From a bacterium (GTDB taxonomy: Bacteria > Vulcanimicrobiota > Xenobia > Xenobiales > JADMJV01): 54,604 nucleotides of DNA. A program made the translations under genes and the position numbers. Shown piece by piece: positions 22,993-32,555 of the stretch. Each line of letters begins with the position of its first letter. Position 1 is the first letter of the stretch. The stretch lies in contig JASBRJ010000331.1 of assembly GCA_030149525.1 (NCBI GenBank), positions 1 to 54,604 of the forward strand. The letters run 5' to 3'. A model generated the notes under the pieces. It made no database searches, was not told the DNA's origin, and worked only from the letters and a program-made list of their open reading frames with translations.

Positions 22993-25541
22993 TCGGTCTG
23001 CTCTGGACCTCTTACCTCCGTTATCTGCAGAAGAACAGATGGCTTCTTCTCCTTTCGTTGTGCGCCATCTCCACCGGTGTGGCCGTTATTCTGGCCATAG
23101 ACGTTGCCAGCATAAGTGCTAAGAAGTCTTTCGCTCTCTCCATTCAAGCTCTCACCGGTCGTTCCAATTACGCCCTCATCGGAGCCGGCCAGCCGATTGA
23201 GGAAGAGTTCTACAAAAAGCTCAGGGTGGATTGGGGGGTTCGGCAGTCCGCTCCGGTGGTGGAAGGTTATCTGAGTTTTCCCGATCAGGAGGCTCCGGAA
23301 GACCCGGCCCGCGCTATTCCCCTCACCCTGCTGGGGGTTGAGCCCTTTGTGGACGGAGATATCCGGAGTTGGACGGGCGGGCAGTTTCAAGCCGAAGGCT
23401 CGTCCGCCGACGACAGCATGGCCGACCTTATAGGCTCCACCGATCGGGTTATCTCAACTCGTGAAACCGCCCAAAGATTAGGTTGGAAAGTGGGTGGGAG
23501 CCGCACAGTCTTGGTGGGCTCGCAAACCAGGCAGCTAACCCTTGCCGGTACGTTTCAACCGGCCTCGGCCAGCAGTTCGGCGGCACTGAACAACGTCTTA
23601 CTGACCGACATCAGCGTGGCTCAGGCGATTTTTCAGAGTTTCGGGCGGATCACCCGAATCGATCTGGTCCTGGATGAGAGCGAGAAAGAAGCCTTGGAAA
23701 GCCGGCTTCCTAAGGGTCTCTTTCTTCAGAAGGCGGGGCAGAGCCAGGAGACGGCAGGGGAGTTGTCGGCGGCCTTTCACATCAACTTGCGGGCCCTTTC
23801 CTACCTCTGTTTATTGGTGGCGACCTTTCTCATTTTCAACGTGGTCAGTTTCTCCGTCTCTCACCGGCGCCAGTCCCTGGGTCGTCTCAGGGTCCTCGGT
23901 GTTACCTCGGCGGAGCTACAGCGTCTTCTTATCGGTGAAGCACTGGCTCTCGGCGCTTTGGGAAGTGTCTTGGGAACCGTCGCGGGATTGGCACTGGGTA
24001 GGTTACTGGTGCCTCTGGTGACTCGGACCCTGAACGACCTCTACTATGTCCACGCCATCACCGAGTTCAATGTCGATCCGCTGTTACTAATCAAGGCTTT
24101 CAGCGCCGGTTTCCTGGCCACCGGTTTGGCCGCTTTTATTCCGGCTCGACAGGCGGCCCATACCGAACCTCTGGAACTGCTTCGCCGGGTTCAACAAGGG
24201 CAGAGAAACTCCCAGGGAGCACGGCTGGCTTTTCTGTTGGGTGTCGTTTGCCTGGGCGGTGCGGCTCTGGTTCTGCTTCATCCCAGTCTCACGGCCGGAC
24301 TCTTCTCTTTACTTCTTATTGTCCTTGGGGTCGGACTTACTGTACCGCTGACCCTCCATTTGCTGGTCAACCTTTTGAGTCGCGCCGTGGGGGCCGTGTC
24401 GCTGAAAATGGCCCTGCGGGGGGTGTCGGCCTTTCTAGGTCGGACCTCTCTCGCAGCGGTCGCCCTTACTGTGGCGGTGGCAGCGACCATTTCCATCGGG
24501 ATGATGGTGAGTTCTTTTCGGGGAACTTTGCTCACCTGGTTGGAGACCACGCTCACCGCAGATATCTATCTCTCCTTGAAAGACCGCGCCGGTCTCCAGT
24601 CGGGAGCGGCGCTCATCCCTGAGAAGGTCGAGCAAGCCGTCGCACTCGCGGGGATTCGTGGCTGGATCGGCAAGCGCGCCAAAACCGTGCCTTCGAGTAG
24701 TGGAGAAACCTTATTGGTCGGGACGAGCACCCATCCCCAATATCGAGAATCCCTGGTTTTTCTGGAAAGTACCGACGACGCCTGGAGCGATTTTGAGGCC
24801 GGTCGAGGCATCTTTGTCACAGAACCCTACGCTCGACGAGCCGATCTTATGGTCGGCAACACCTTAACTCTGGCTACATCCGAAGGGAAAGTGGAACTTC
24901 CGGTGCTGGGGGTCTACTACTCTTATGCGCCGGATCGCAATCTGGCCCTTTTGGGAGCAGCCAAATTCCAAGAGCTGTTCCATGACACTCGATGGAGCGG
25001 CTTAGGGCTCTATTTGGAACCCGGTGTAGACCCGACCGAAATGGTCTCCCAACTTCAGCGAGTGTTCGGTGAAGGTGTGGAGATACGAGCCACCGGCAAT
25101 CTCAAGAAACTCGCTCTGGAGATTTTTGAGCGAACCTTCACCGTGACCGAGGTGCTCCGTTTTCTGGCCCTGGGAGTTGCATTTGTAGGTGTGTTCTTGT
25201 CTCTTCTCGCCCTTTGCTTCGAACGCTCGGAAGAAGTCGGAGTGTTGAGGGCCTTGGGGCTGGGGTCGCGGGAACTCTTTCAGCTGTCTATTGCCCAGTC
25301 TCAAATGATCGGTTGCGTGGCGGGTCTTGTGGCTTTTCCCCTCGGGATCGTGCTCTCTAAAGTTATGATTTCGGTGATCAATCGGCGCGCCTTCGGTTGG
25401 ACTATCACATTTCAACCCGACTGGTGGGCCACCGTGGAGTGTATGGGCCTGGCCCTCGGAGCCGCGTTACTGGCTGCTCTTTACCCGGCTTGGTACTGGA
25501 GTCGTCAGCACCAGGATGAGGCGTTACGAGAAAGAGAGTGA
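22989..25541 (+). CDS. FtsX/MacB-type ABC transporter permease, 10-TM
   Basis: An 850-residue protein. It has an N-terminal helix (LLLLSLCAISTGVAVILAI), a periplasmic MacB-PCD-like domain, three or four TM helices (about 270-390) and IPARQAA at the membrane-loop border. A second set of helices (about 410-510), another large extracytoplasmic domain and C-terminal helices ending LYPAWYWSR complete it. This is the two-module layout of LolCE/YbbP-like permeases. No ATPase or periplasmic partner is adjacent, so it is an orphan in this window. It probably moves lipid or lipoprotein, or releases a signal, using an ATPase encoded elsewhere. Starts at the ATG overlapping folE2 by 4 bp; its end overlaps the convergent deacetylase by 18 bp. 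Confidence 0.85.
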   Translation: MIGLLWTSYLRYLQKNRWLLLLSLCAISTGVAVILAIDVASISAKKSFALSIQALTGRSNYALIGAGQPIEEEFYKKLRVDWGVRQSAPVVEGYLSFPDQEAPEDPARAIPLTLLGVEPFVDGDIRSWTGGQFQAEGSSADDSMADLIGSTDRVISTRETAQRLGWKVGGSRTVLVGSQTRQLTLAGTFQPASASSSAALNNVLLTDISVAQAIFQSFGRITRIDLVLDESEKEALESRLPKGLFLQKAGQSQETAGELSAAFHINLRALSYLCLLVATFLIFNVVSFSVSHRRQSLGRLRVLGVTSAELQRLLIGEALALGALGSVLGTVAGLALGRLLVPLVTRTLNDLYYVHAITEFNVDPLLLIKAFSAGFLATGLAAFIPARQAAHTEPLELLRRVQQGQRNSQGARLAFLLGVVCLGGAALVLLHPSLTAGLFSLLLIVLGVGLTVPLTLHLLVNLLSRAVGAVSLKMALRGVSAFLGRTSLAAVALTVAVAATISIGMMVSSFRGTLLTWLETTLTADIYLSLKDRAGLQSGAALIPEKVEQAVALAGIRGWIGKRAKTVPSSSGETLLVGTSTHPQYRESLVFLESTDDAWSDFEAGRGIFVTEPYARRADLMVGNTLTLATSEGKVELPVLGVYYSYAPDRNLALLGAAKFQELFHDTRWSGLGLYLEPGVDPTEMVSQLQRVFGEGVEIRATGNLKKLALEIFERTFTVTEVLRFLALGVAFVGVFLSLLALCFERSEEVGVLRALGLGSRELFQLSIAQSQMIGCVAGLVAFPLGIVLSKVMISVINRRAFGWTITFQPDWWATVECMGLALGAALLAALYPAWYWSRQHQDEALRERE

Positions 25542-26444
25542 GCTTTCTTGAAAATGATGGTACGCGCAGCGGATGGTTTGAAGGTGGATGGAAACGATCT
25601 TGTCGACCTCCGGGCAGTAGCCGCCTCCCATGGTGACGGCCACCGGCAGGGCCCTCCGACGACACCAGTCAAGCACCATGCGATCTCGTTTTCGTAAGCC
25701 TTCGAAGGTTAGAGAGAGTCGACCCAGTTTGTCTCCGTGATAGGGGTCGGCACCGGACTGAAAAATGCAGAAATCGGCCGGCACACGGGTCATTTTTTTC
25801 AGAGCGCCCTCCAGAGCCGCCAGATAGTCGTCATCTTCGGTCCCGTCGGGGAGGCCTATATCCAGGTCTGAGCGCTCTTTGCGAAAAGGGAAGTTCTTTT
25901 CTCCATGGATGGAAAAAGTGAAAATGGACTCGTCGTTCTCTAGAATGTGGGCCGTTCCGTTTCCCTGGTGCACGTCGGTATCGATCACCACCGCTCGCTC
26001 GATGTCTCCCGCGTTTTGCAAGGTTCGGAGAGCCACAGCAGTGTCGTTGAAGACGCAGAACCCTTCCCCTCTGTCGGCGAAAGCGTGATGAGTGCCGCCG
26101 GCCAGGTTGACCGCCACACCGTCTTTGAGTGCGGCGCGACAAGCGGCCAAAGTGGCCCCCACCGAGCGGCGGCTTCTTTCCAGCATACCGGGGCTGTACG
26201 GAAAGCCTATGCGACGCTCGATCTTCGGGTCAAGCTTGCCCTCTTTCAAAGATTTCAGATAATCCAGGTCATGGACTTGGGTGAGCTGCTCATCGGTCGC
26301 TGCGGGTGGGAGCTCCAGGCGAACTTTTTGGCTGAGGATCTGGTCGGTTTGGATGGCTTTGCGCAGCAATTCGTATTTTGCCATGGGGAAGCGATGCTTG
26401 TCCGGAAGGGGTAAAACGAAAGTGTCGCAGTAGTAGGCCAGCAT
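25524..26444 (-). CDS. Histone deacetylase family protein, class IV-like (HDAC11/AcuC superfamily)
   Basis: ATG 26444 gives 306 residues; an ATG at 26477 would add eleven. Motifs of the arginase/deacetylase fold are present. GGTHHAF carries the catalytic His-His pair, DTDVHQGNG has metal Asp/His, SGADPYHGDKLGRLSLT has the third ligand Asp, and MGGGY ends the active site. HDAC11-like sequences share the HAFADRGEGFCVFND run. Bacterial members deacylate small molecules or proteins such as acetylpolyamines or acetyl-CoA synthetase. The polyamine gene speE is 5 kb away but no direct link is visible. It is divergent from the DUF429 gene by 36 bp. Confidence 0.9.
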   Translation of the reverse strand: MLAYYCDTFVLPLPDKHRFPMAKYELLRKAIQTDQILSQKVRLELPPAATDEQLTQVHDLDYLKSLKEGKLDPKIERRIGFPYSPGMLERSRRSVGATLAACRAALKDGVAVNLAGGTHHAFADRGEGFCVFNDTAVALRTLQNAGDIERAVVIDTDVHQGNGTAHILENDESIFTFSIHGEKNFPFRKERSDLDIGLPDGTEDDDYLAALEGALKKMTRVPADFCIFQSGADPYHGDKLGRLSLTFEGLRKRDRMVLDWCRRRALPVAVTMGGGYCPEVDKIVSIHLQTIRCAYHHFQESSLSFS

Positions 26445-26480
26445 GACTTCTTTTCCCCTGCGAACCGATTGGCGCAAACC

Positions 26481-27140
26481 ATGACTTCACTTGTCGGAGT
26501 AGACGGGTGTAGGGCCGGATGGATCGCCGTCTGCGAACGGGATGGTCGACTCAGTGTCGAACTCTGGCCCGATCTCGATTCGCTCTTTTCCCAGCGATGG
26601 ACCATGGCATGCGTGGATATTCCCATCGGCCTCAAACACGGGGACGGTCGACGAGCGTGCGATCAGGAGGCTCGCGACCTCTTGGGGAAGCAGCGCTCGT
26701 CGGTTTTTTACGCTCCTCCGCGCCAACTGCTTGCGGCCACGGACTACGAAGATGTGAGAGGGGAGGGCATGAGTCTCCAGACCTTCTACCTACTTCCCAA
26801 GATCCGAGAAATGGATGAGAGAATTGAGCCCCAGGATCAAAAGTGGCTGAAAGAGGCCCATCCTGAACTTTCCTTCCGGAGTCGATCCGAGCGGGTGCTT
26901 CACAGCAAAAAGAGTCCGTCGGGGAGAACTCAACGAACAGATCTGCTGAAGGATGTGGAGTCCCCTTTTGATATCCGCCGTTGGGAGTCCGGATTTTTGC
27001 GTCGGGAGGTGGCCGTCGATGATCTTCTTGATGCCGCCATACTGCTGGAGGTGGCCAGAGAGTGGTTCCTAGGCGAGGGCCAGGCCGTTGGAGGGGAAGA
27101 ACGAGATTCTCGCGGCCTTAAGATGGAGATTTGCTTCTGA
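26481..27140 (+). CDS. DUF429 family protein (predicted RNase H-like fold)
   Basis: ATG 26481 begins at TSLVGVDGCRAGW; TTG 26469 would add four residues. The protein has about 219 residues. It has the family pattern GVDGCRAGWIAV, CVDIPIGL, the HPELSF segment (EAHPELSFRSRS) and KKSPSGRTQR before the C-terminal DDLLDAAILL helix. The acidic residues in VDG and VDIP suggest an RNase H-like metal site. No function has been shown for the family that I know. It overlaps the likely start of the next gene (27088), so it may be co-transcribed with the exporter. Confidence 0.82.
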   Translation: MTSLVGVDGCRAGWIAVCERDGRLSVELWPDLDSLFSQRWTMACVDIPIGLKHGDGRRACDQEARDLLGKQRSSVFYAPPRQLLAATDYEDVRGEGMSLQTFYLLPKIREMDERIEPQDQKWLKEAHPELSFRSRSERVLHSKKSPSGRTQRTDLLKDVESPFDIRRWESGFLRREVAVDDLLDAAILLEVAREWFLGEGQAVGGEERDSRGLKMEICF

Positions 27141-28377
27141 TAGCGAACCTGTTTCCATCTTGCGCGATGTATTAGTTCTCACGCGGCGGGAGTTGCGGTC
27201 TGCCTTCAGAGAGTCCAGTGTGGTGCTCTATTCGGTGCTTCTGCCTCTGCTACTCTATCCTTTTCTCCTGTGGCTCATGGTAACGGCCATGACCTTCATT
27301 GAGGGTCAACAGGAGAAGCGCGTTTTTCGAATCGCCTATCATTCCGAGCTAGACAACGGCGAGTACGCTTCCTTTCTCCACTGGCTGGCAAGTCAAGAGC
27401 GTGTCTCTCTGGTTTCTGTTCCGGCAGAAACCCTGGACCTGGGAGACCACAACGCACTCTTGACCTCCGAAGACGGCACCCTCAATCTGAAGTTTGTGGG
27501 AAACCGCCCCGAGTCGAATGAAGCTAGGGAGTACATCAAGGACCGTCAGGAAGAGTTTAACCTGATGCAGCGCGAAAAGTGGTTGGAGCAGAACGGGATC
27601 GCTTCGGAGGCCGGCCGCCCGTTTTTCGTGGAGGGGCGCTCCACGGCCGGTTCGGGCGACGTGGGGGGATATCTGCTAGGTGCCCTTCTTCCCATCGGTC
27701 TTCTGGTGATGATCGCCTTGGGGGGAGCTTACCCGGCCATCGACACCACTGCAGGAGAGAGGGAGCGCGGAACTTGGGAAACGCTGCAGAGCTCCGGGCC
27801 CAGTTTGGCTTCCATCGTGGTGTCGAAGTATCTTTTTGTCTCTCTGGTCTGTTGTATCTCAGGTACTCTCAATCTTTTTGCCATGCTGATAAGCATCCGG
27901 TCCATCGTGGCACCACTGCTCCGAGAGAACGACAGCATCACTTTTTCCATAGGGCCGGTGACCTTACTGGTTCTCTTGCTCGGTGTGGTCGCCGTGGCTT
28001 TTTTCGTGGCGGCGGCGCTGCTGCTTTGCGCTATTTTTGCTCGCACTTTTCGGGAGGGTCAGGCTCTCACGACCCCCATGTTTATGATGATCGCTCTGCC
28101 CGTTTTACCGCTCTCCGATCCGGGTCTTGAGTTGAATGGAAGTTTGGCGCTGGTGCCGTTGGTTAACCTTGCTCTTGTCTGGCGTCAAGCGCTTCAAGGG
28201 CAGTACCAGCCCGTTTACATTTTGCAGACTCTGGTCACTCTGGGGATTTTGATAGTGATCGCCCTTTGGATAGGCTCTCGCCTGCTTCGAAATGAAACGC
28301 TCATGTCGGGTCAGGGACCTGAGATGACCTGGAGTAGATTCTTTACCGTAGTCAAAGGAGTACTCAGTGGACGCTGA
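27088..28377 (+). CDS. ABC-2 / NatB-type transporter permease
   Basis: TTG 27088 is the only early start giving the full protein; TTG 27160 is an alternative that avoids the 53-bp overlap with the DUF429 gene. The 429-residue permease has TM1 (SVLLPLLLYPFLLWLMV) and a large extracytoplasmic loop. Membrane segments follow after GDVGGYLLGALLPIGLLVMIALGGA and the family motif AGERERGTWE, then several TM helices to IVIALWIGSRLL. The loop-TM arrangement and GERERGT are typical of the NatB (Na+ efflux/ABC-2_3) group. The downstream ATPase GTG overlaps its end, with AAGGAG 6 bp upstream, so both are coupled. Confidence 0.88.
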   Translation: MEGKNEILAALRWRFASDSEPVSILRDVLVLTRRELRSAFRESSVVLYSVLLPLLLYPFLLWLMVTAMTFIEGQQEKRVFRIAYHSELDNGEYASFLHWLASQERVSLVSVPAETLDLGDHNALLTSEDGTLNLKFVGNRPESNEAREYIKDRQEEFNLMQREKWLEQNGIASEAGRPFFVEGRSTAGSGDVGGYLLGALLPIGLLVMIALGGAYPAIDTTAGERERGTWETLQSSGPSLASIVVSKYLFVSLVCCISGTLNLFAMLISIRSIVAPLLRENDSITFSIGPVTLLVLLLGVVAVAFFVAAALLLCAIFARTFREGQALTTPMFMMIALPVLPLSDPGLELNGSLALVPLVNLALVWRQALQGQYQPVYILQTLVTLGILIVIALWIGSRLLRNETLMSGQGPEMTWSRFFTVVKGVLSGR

Positions 28378-29212
28378 GACAAACCAAATAGAATCCGTGG
28401 TCGACGACCAACAGGAGAAGGAGCCCGTGCCCCCGAGGGAGACCAGGATCAAGGTTCGTGACCTGGTTAAAGTCTTTCAAGACGAGGGACGAGGGCAGTT
28501 GACGGCTGTTGCCGATGTTTCTTTCGAGTGCTACTCGGGCGAGATCTTCGGCTTGCTCGGTACCAACGGAGCGGGTAAAACCACAACCTTAAGGATGCTG
28601 AGCACCCTCCTCAAGCCCACCTCCGGTGAGGCGAGCGTCATGGGACACGAAGTGACGTCGCAGTCTCAACAGGTGCGCCGTTCCATAGGGTATCTCAGCA
28701 CGACGACCGCACTCTACCCGCGGCTGAGTTGCCGAGAGACCCTGGACTTCTTCGCTCGAATCAACGGCTACCCAGAGTCGAAAATTGAGGAGAGAGTGAA
28801 TCATTTAGTGGATCGATTCGGCCTGTCCGATTATGCGGATGCGAGAATCGAGCGACTTTCCACAGGCATGACGCAAAAGGTGGCTATCGCCCGCACGGTG
28901 GCCCACGACCCGCCTGTGGTGATTTTGGATGAGCCGACCAACGGTCTGGATATCCTCAACGTCTTAGACTTCCATAAGTTGATGCGGGAGCTTCAGGCTG
29001 CGGGCAAAACCGTGCTGTTTTCCACCCACACCATGAGCGAGGCCGAGAAACTTTGTGACCGAATCGCTGTGATCCATCGGGGTCGAATCCTGGCCTGCGG
29101 AACTCTGGATGAGTTGCGGGAACGGTCGGGGCATCGATATTTGGAAGATATTTTCGTTTGGTTACTCGATCAGCATGGTGAGGAAGCCGGACCCGAACTC
29201 GAGACGATGTGA
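28367..29212 (+). CDS. ABC transporter ATP-binding protein, NatA-like
   Basis: GTG 28367 has AAGGAG with 6-bp spacing and overlaps the permease stop by 11 bp. The 281-residue protein has Walker [10 protein letters not shown], an unusual signature [13 protein letters not shown] (for LSGGQ), Walker [13 protein letters not shown], and STHTMSEAE as the switch His. An N-terminal acidic tail of about 30 residues precedes the nucleotide-binding fold. It would power the two permeases beside it, one upstream and one fused to a CPBP domain. The LSTGM signature form is seen in NatA-type ATPases. Cytoplasmic face of the membrane. Confidence 0.93.
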   Translation: MDAETNQIESVVDDQQEKEPVPPRETRIKVRDLVKVFQDEGRGQLTAVADVSFECYSGEIFGLLGTNGAGKTTTLRMLSTLLKPTSGEASVMGHEVTSQSQQVRRSIGYLSTTTALYPRLSCRETLDFFARINGYPESKIEERVNHLVDRFGLSDYADARIERLSTGMTQKVAIARTVAHDPPVVILDEPTNGLDILNVLDFHKLMRELQAAGKTVLFSTHTMSEAEKLCDRIAVIHRGRILACGTLDELRERSGHRYLEDIFVWLLDQHGEEAGPELETM

Positions 29213-31224
29213 GCAAGGTTCTCTTAAGATACGAACTGCTGGCCTTATTGCGCGACACGCGGACCATCTTTTTGTCGGTCCTGCTACCCATCGTCCTGCT
29301 GCCTATTTTGCTCTACACTCTCAACCGGTTTGGTCAGCGGGTGGGCGGGCAGTTCGATGATGTTTACAACATAGGCAGAGTGATCCCCTCACCCGGACTC
29401 GATGTGATCGTCGACGACGCTCTGAGTCCCCGCACCTTTCGAGAGATGCAGGTCGAGGACGGTCAAGCCATGTTGAAAGAGGGGCACCTGGACCTGCTCA
29501 TCAAGGTGCTTCCACCCAAAGAGAAAGAGCCGGAGTTGGCCGAGGATATTCTGAAGATGTATCCCGGCTTTGCTCCGCTTCTATCCCAAAAACCAAAAGG
29601 TCGGCCCACTCTTGAGTTGCTCTATCGATCCGACAAGGAGCGGTCGGTGAGGGCCTACGTCCAGGCCAGCCGCGATCTTCACCAATTTCGAGACGCTCTT
29701 CTGGCCGAATACTTAAGGCGCCAGAATGTTTCCCTGGGGGTGAGAATCCGGGCAGAAGATGTGAGCACCCCTCAGCAACGGGCGGCCCATCAGTACGGAC
29801 CGGCCCTCAGCGCCTTCATGGTTTTGATGCTGTTGGGTGGCGGCTCGGTGGCGGCGCTTGACAGTTTGGCCGGGGAGCGAGAGCGGGGCACACTTTCCAC
29901 TCTTTTCGTGAGTTCTATCTCTCGGCGAGAGATCGCTCTCTCCAAATTTGCGGCAGTGGCGCTCATCAGCGTTGCGGTCGCTCTGATCCAGATTTTGAAC
30001 CTAGGGGCCTATGTTTTTTTTGGCTTCGTGAAATGGCCCCTCAATGCCGCTCTGCCGGCGGGGATCGGCGGACTGATGGTGTTGTTAACGCTGTTCACCG
30101 TGGAAGCGATTTTTACCGCCTCACTTCTTCTCTACATATCCGCTCGAAGCAGTTCGTTCAAAGAGGCCCAGCTTTTCTTTTTCCCCACTTTTTTGGTCGC
30201 TTTCGCCCTCTCGCTCTCAGGTTTGATGCCGGCGCTTGTGAGTCGCTCGGTGGTGAGCTTGATCCCCCTTTCCGGTCCGGGGGTCTTCATTCCGGAACTG
30301 CTCTCCGGGCGATTGGATCTCCCGGTGTTCTTTCTTCAGGTGGCGGTGCACCTTGGATTTGCCTATCTTCTGCTCCGCTCCACGCTTGAGCGTATGGAGC
30401 GCGAAGACTTTTTAGGTGGCCAGGCTCCGGTGTTCGGCAAGGCTCTTCTTTTCGAACACTTTTCCCAGAGGACATTGCCGTTCTTCGCCCTCTTGTGTGC
30501 TGCTCTGTTCGTCATTCCCTCAAACTTCGAGGCTCTCGCCAGTTTGCAAGGTCAGGGACTCTTTAATCAGCTGATTCTGTTTCTGCTGGCCCCTTATCTC
30601 CTTCTTAAATACTACGGGCAGAGTTTGAAGGACGTCGTTCCGTTTAAAATGGTCGATCTGAGGATTCTCCTCATCTGTCTTCTTCTGATTCCCCTCGGCC
30701 AACTTGCCGCCACGGGTCTCTCCCATCTCCTTGGTCCGCTCTTACCGGCTCCGGTCAAAGCCCTGGAGATGATGATGGAACTCCTCGATATCGAGAACAC
30801 ACCGGCCTGGCAACTCTACCTTTTAATAGGCGTCATGCCGGGAATCTGTGAGGAGTTCGCTTTCCGAGGGGTTCTGCTCCACTCGCTTCACAAGAGATTC
30901 AGTCCCTGGATGTTGGCTTTTGTGGTAGCTCTCGTTTTTGGCTTCTTTCATGTCAATTTTTTCCGGGTCATGCCCACGGCGTACCTCGGGTTCATTATGG
31001 CGCTTCTCACTCTGTCCACCGGCTCGGTGCTCCCGGCCATGATGGTCCATATAGGCAACAACAGTCTTGCCGTCTGGGCTATGAAAAACAGTGTGGATTT
31101 TGAGGGTATGCCGGAATACGTTTATTTTCTGAGCTTTTTGGCTCAGATCGCACTGGTCTACGCGGTGATGAAATTAGGAAAAGGGTACCCGGGGACGCGC
31201 TGGGCGCGTGGGAAGACCAAATGA
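29209..31224 (+). CDS. ABC-2 permease fused to CPBP intramembrane protease
   Basis: GTG 29209 overlaps the ATPase stop by 4 bp (GTGA). The 671-residue protein starts with a permease half: TM1 near 20-38, a large loop, GERERGTLSTLF near 220-235, and helices to about 400. A CPBP (type II CAAX prenyl protease/bacteriocin-processing) domain follows at about 520-650. It has CEEFAFRGVLL (EExxxR) and GFFHVNFF (FxxxH), the metal/catalytic motifs of this membrane-glutamate protease family. The fusion places a transporter channel and a protease in one chain. It ends 1 bp from the convergent proA. Substrate is unknown. Confidence 0.9.
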   Translation: MSKVLLRYELLALLRDTRTIFLSVLLPIVLLPILLYTLNRFGQRVGGQFDDVYNIGRVIPSPGLDVIVDDALSPRTFREMQVEDGQAMLKEGHLDLLIKVLPPKEKEPELAEDILKMYPGFAPLLSQKPKGRPTLELLYRSDKERSVRAYVQASRDLHQFRDALLAEYLRRQNVSLGVRIRAEDVSTPQQRAAHQYGPALSAFMVLMLLGGGSVAALDSLAGERERGTLSTLFVSSISRREIALSKFAAVALISVAVALIQILNLGAYVFFGFVKWPLNAALPAGIGGLMVLLTLFTVEAIFTASLLLYISARSSSFKEAQLFFFPTFLVAFALSLSGLMPALVSRSVVSLIPLSGPGVFIPELLSGRLDLPVFFLQVAVHLGFAYLLLRSTLERMEREDFLGGQAPVFGKALLFEHFSQRTLPFFALLCAALFVIPSNFEALASLQGQGLFNQLILFLLAPYLLLKYYGQSLKDVVPFKMVDLRILLICLLLIPLGQLAATGLSHLLGPLLPAPVKALEMMMELLDIENTPAWQLYLLIGVMPGICEEFAFRGVLLHSLHKRFSPWMLAFVVALVFGFFHVNFFRVMPTAYLGFIMALLTLSTGSVLPAMMVHIGNNSLAVWAMKNSVDFEGMPEYVYFLSFLAQIALVYAVMKLGKGYPGTRWARGKTK

Positions 31225-31225
31225 T

Positions 31226-32494
31226 TTAGGCCGGTCGAGTCTGGCCGTTGCCTCGCACCTGATACTTGTAAGTGGTGAGTTGGTCTACCCCTACAGGTCC
31301 ACGAGCATGAAGGCGTCCTGTGGCGATTCCGATCTCGGCTCCCATTCCGAACTCGCCTCCGTCGGCGAATTGAGTGGAGGCGTTGTGCATCACGATGGCA
31401 CTGTCCACTCCCTTGAGAAAATGTTCAGCAGCTTCGAGATCTTCGGTGAGAATGCAGTCGGTGTGACCTGAGCCGAACCGGTTGACATGCTCGATAGCCT
31501 CCTGGATATCGCCGACCGCCTTGACGGACAGAATTGGGGCCAAATACTCGGTGCCCCAATCCTCTTCGCTGGCAGCCTTGATAGAGGAGACAGCACGACG
31601 ACACTCTTCATCGCCCCGGAACTCACATTCCGGCATGGCTTCCACCAGCATAGGAAGAAACGACTCAACGGCATCGCGATCAATGAGGAGCGACTCGGTG
31701 GCACCGCAGATTCCGGTGCGTCTCAATTTCGCATTTCGGACCACCTCCTTGGCTTTGTTCGGATCGGCTGCGGTGTGAATGTAGGTGTGACAGTTGCCGT
31801 CAAGGTGCTCAAAAGTGGGGATTTTACTATCGCGCACAACTCTTTCGATAAGAGACCGCCCCCCTCGAGGTACGATGACGTCGATCAGGCCGTGCAGCCC
31901 AAGCATAACGCCCACAGCCTCCCGGTCCTGGGTGGGTACCAGAGTGACGACGGCGCGGGGAAGCCCGGTGGCTTCCAGAGCATCTCCCATGAGCTTTGCG
32001 ATGAAACGGGAACTGTTCACGCTGTCGGAACCGCATCTCAGGATGACGGCGTTTCCCGCTTTCAAGCAGAGCGCTCCCGCGTCGGCGGTGACATTGGGTC
32101 GAGATTCATAGATCACTCCTATCACTCCTAGGGGCACGGCCACTCGTGCGATCTTGATCCCGTTAGGCCGGTCCCATTCAGCGAGCTTTCGTCCCACCGG
32201 GTCCGGCAGTTGGGCGACTTGTTCCAAGCCTTTGGCCATTCCCTCCACCCGAGTCGGAGTGAGCTCAAGCCGGTCCAGAAAAGAGCCCTTGACCCCCGCC
32301 TCCTTAGCCTTCTCAACATCCACGGCATTGGCTTCCAGTAGAGCCTGCTCATTGGCCCGAATCAACTCTGCGGCCTTGCAGAGAGCCTGGTTCTTAACCT
32401 CTGTCGGGGTAGAGGAGAGCACTCGTCCGGCCTCGCGTGCCTGGGTGGCCAAGTGGGTGAGAAGTTCCAGGTGAGAAGTTGCTTGAGTCATCAT
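31226..32494 (-). CDS. proA: Gamma-glutamyl phosphate reductase
   Basis: A 422-residue aldehyde-dehydrogenase fold enzyme. It contains YESRPNVTADAGALCLKAGN (substrate/NADP region), VIVPRGGRSLIERVV, HLDGNCHTYIH and the active-site Cys block RRTGICGATESLL, followed by GSGHTDCI, a ProA-specific stretch. It reduces gamma-glutamyl phosphate to glutamate-5-semialdehyde in proline synthesis, with NADPH. proB is not adjacent. Tandem ATGs (32494, 32491) leave the start open by one codon. Its end lies 1 bp from the end of the convergent transporter gene. Confidence 0.97.
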   Translation of the reverse strand: MMTQATSHLELLTHLATQAREAGRVLSSTPTEVKNQALCKAAELIRANEQALLEANAVDVEKAKEAGVKGSFLDRLELTPTRVEGMAKGLEQVAQLPDPVGRKLAEWDRPNGIKIARVAVPLGVIGVIYESRPNVTADAGALCLKAGNAVILRCGSDSVNSSRFIAKLMGDALEATGLPRAVVTLVPTQDREAVGVMLGLHGLIDVIVPRGGRSLIERVVRDSKIPTFEHLDGNCHTYIHTAADPNKAKEVVRNAKLRRTGICGATESLLIDRDAVESFLPMLVEAMPECEFRGDEECRRAVSSIKAASEEDWGTEYLAPILSVKAVGDIQEAIEHVNRFGSGHTDCILTEDLEAAEHFLKGVDSAIVMHNASTQFADGGEFGMGAEIGIATGRLHARGPVGVDQLTTYKYQVRGNGQTRPA

Positions 32495-32555
32495 ACTGGA
32501 TAAGCTTTTTCTCTTCGCTCATGGAGCCCTTCTGGGTGGACGCGGTGGCCGTGAG

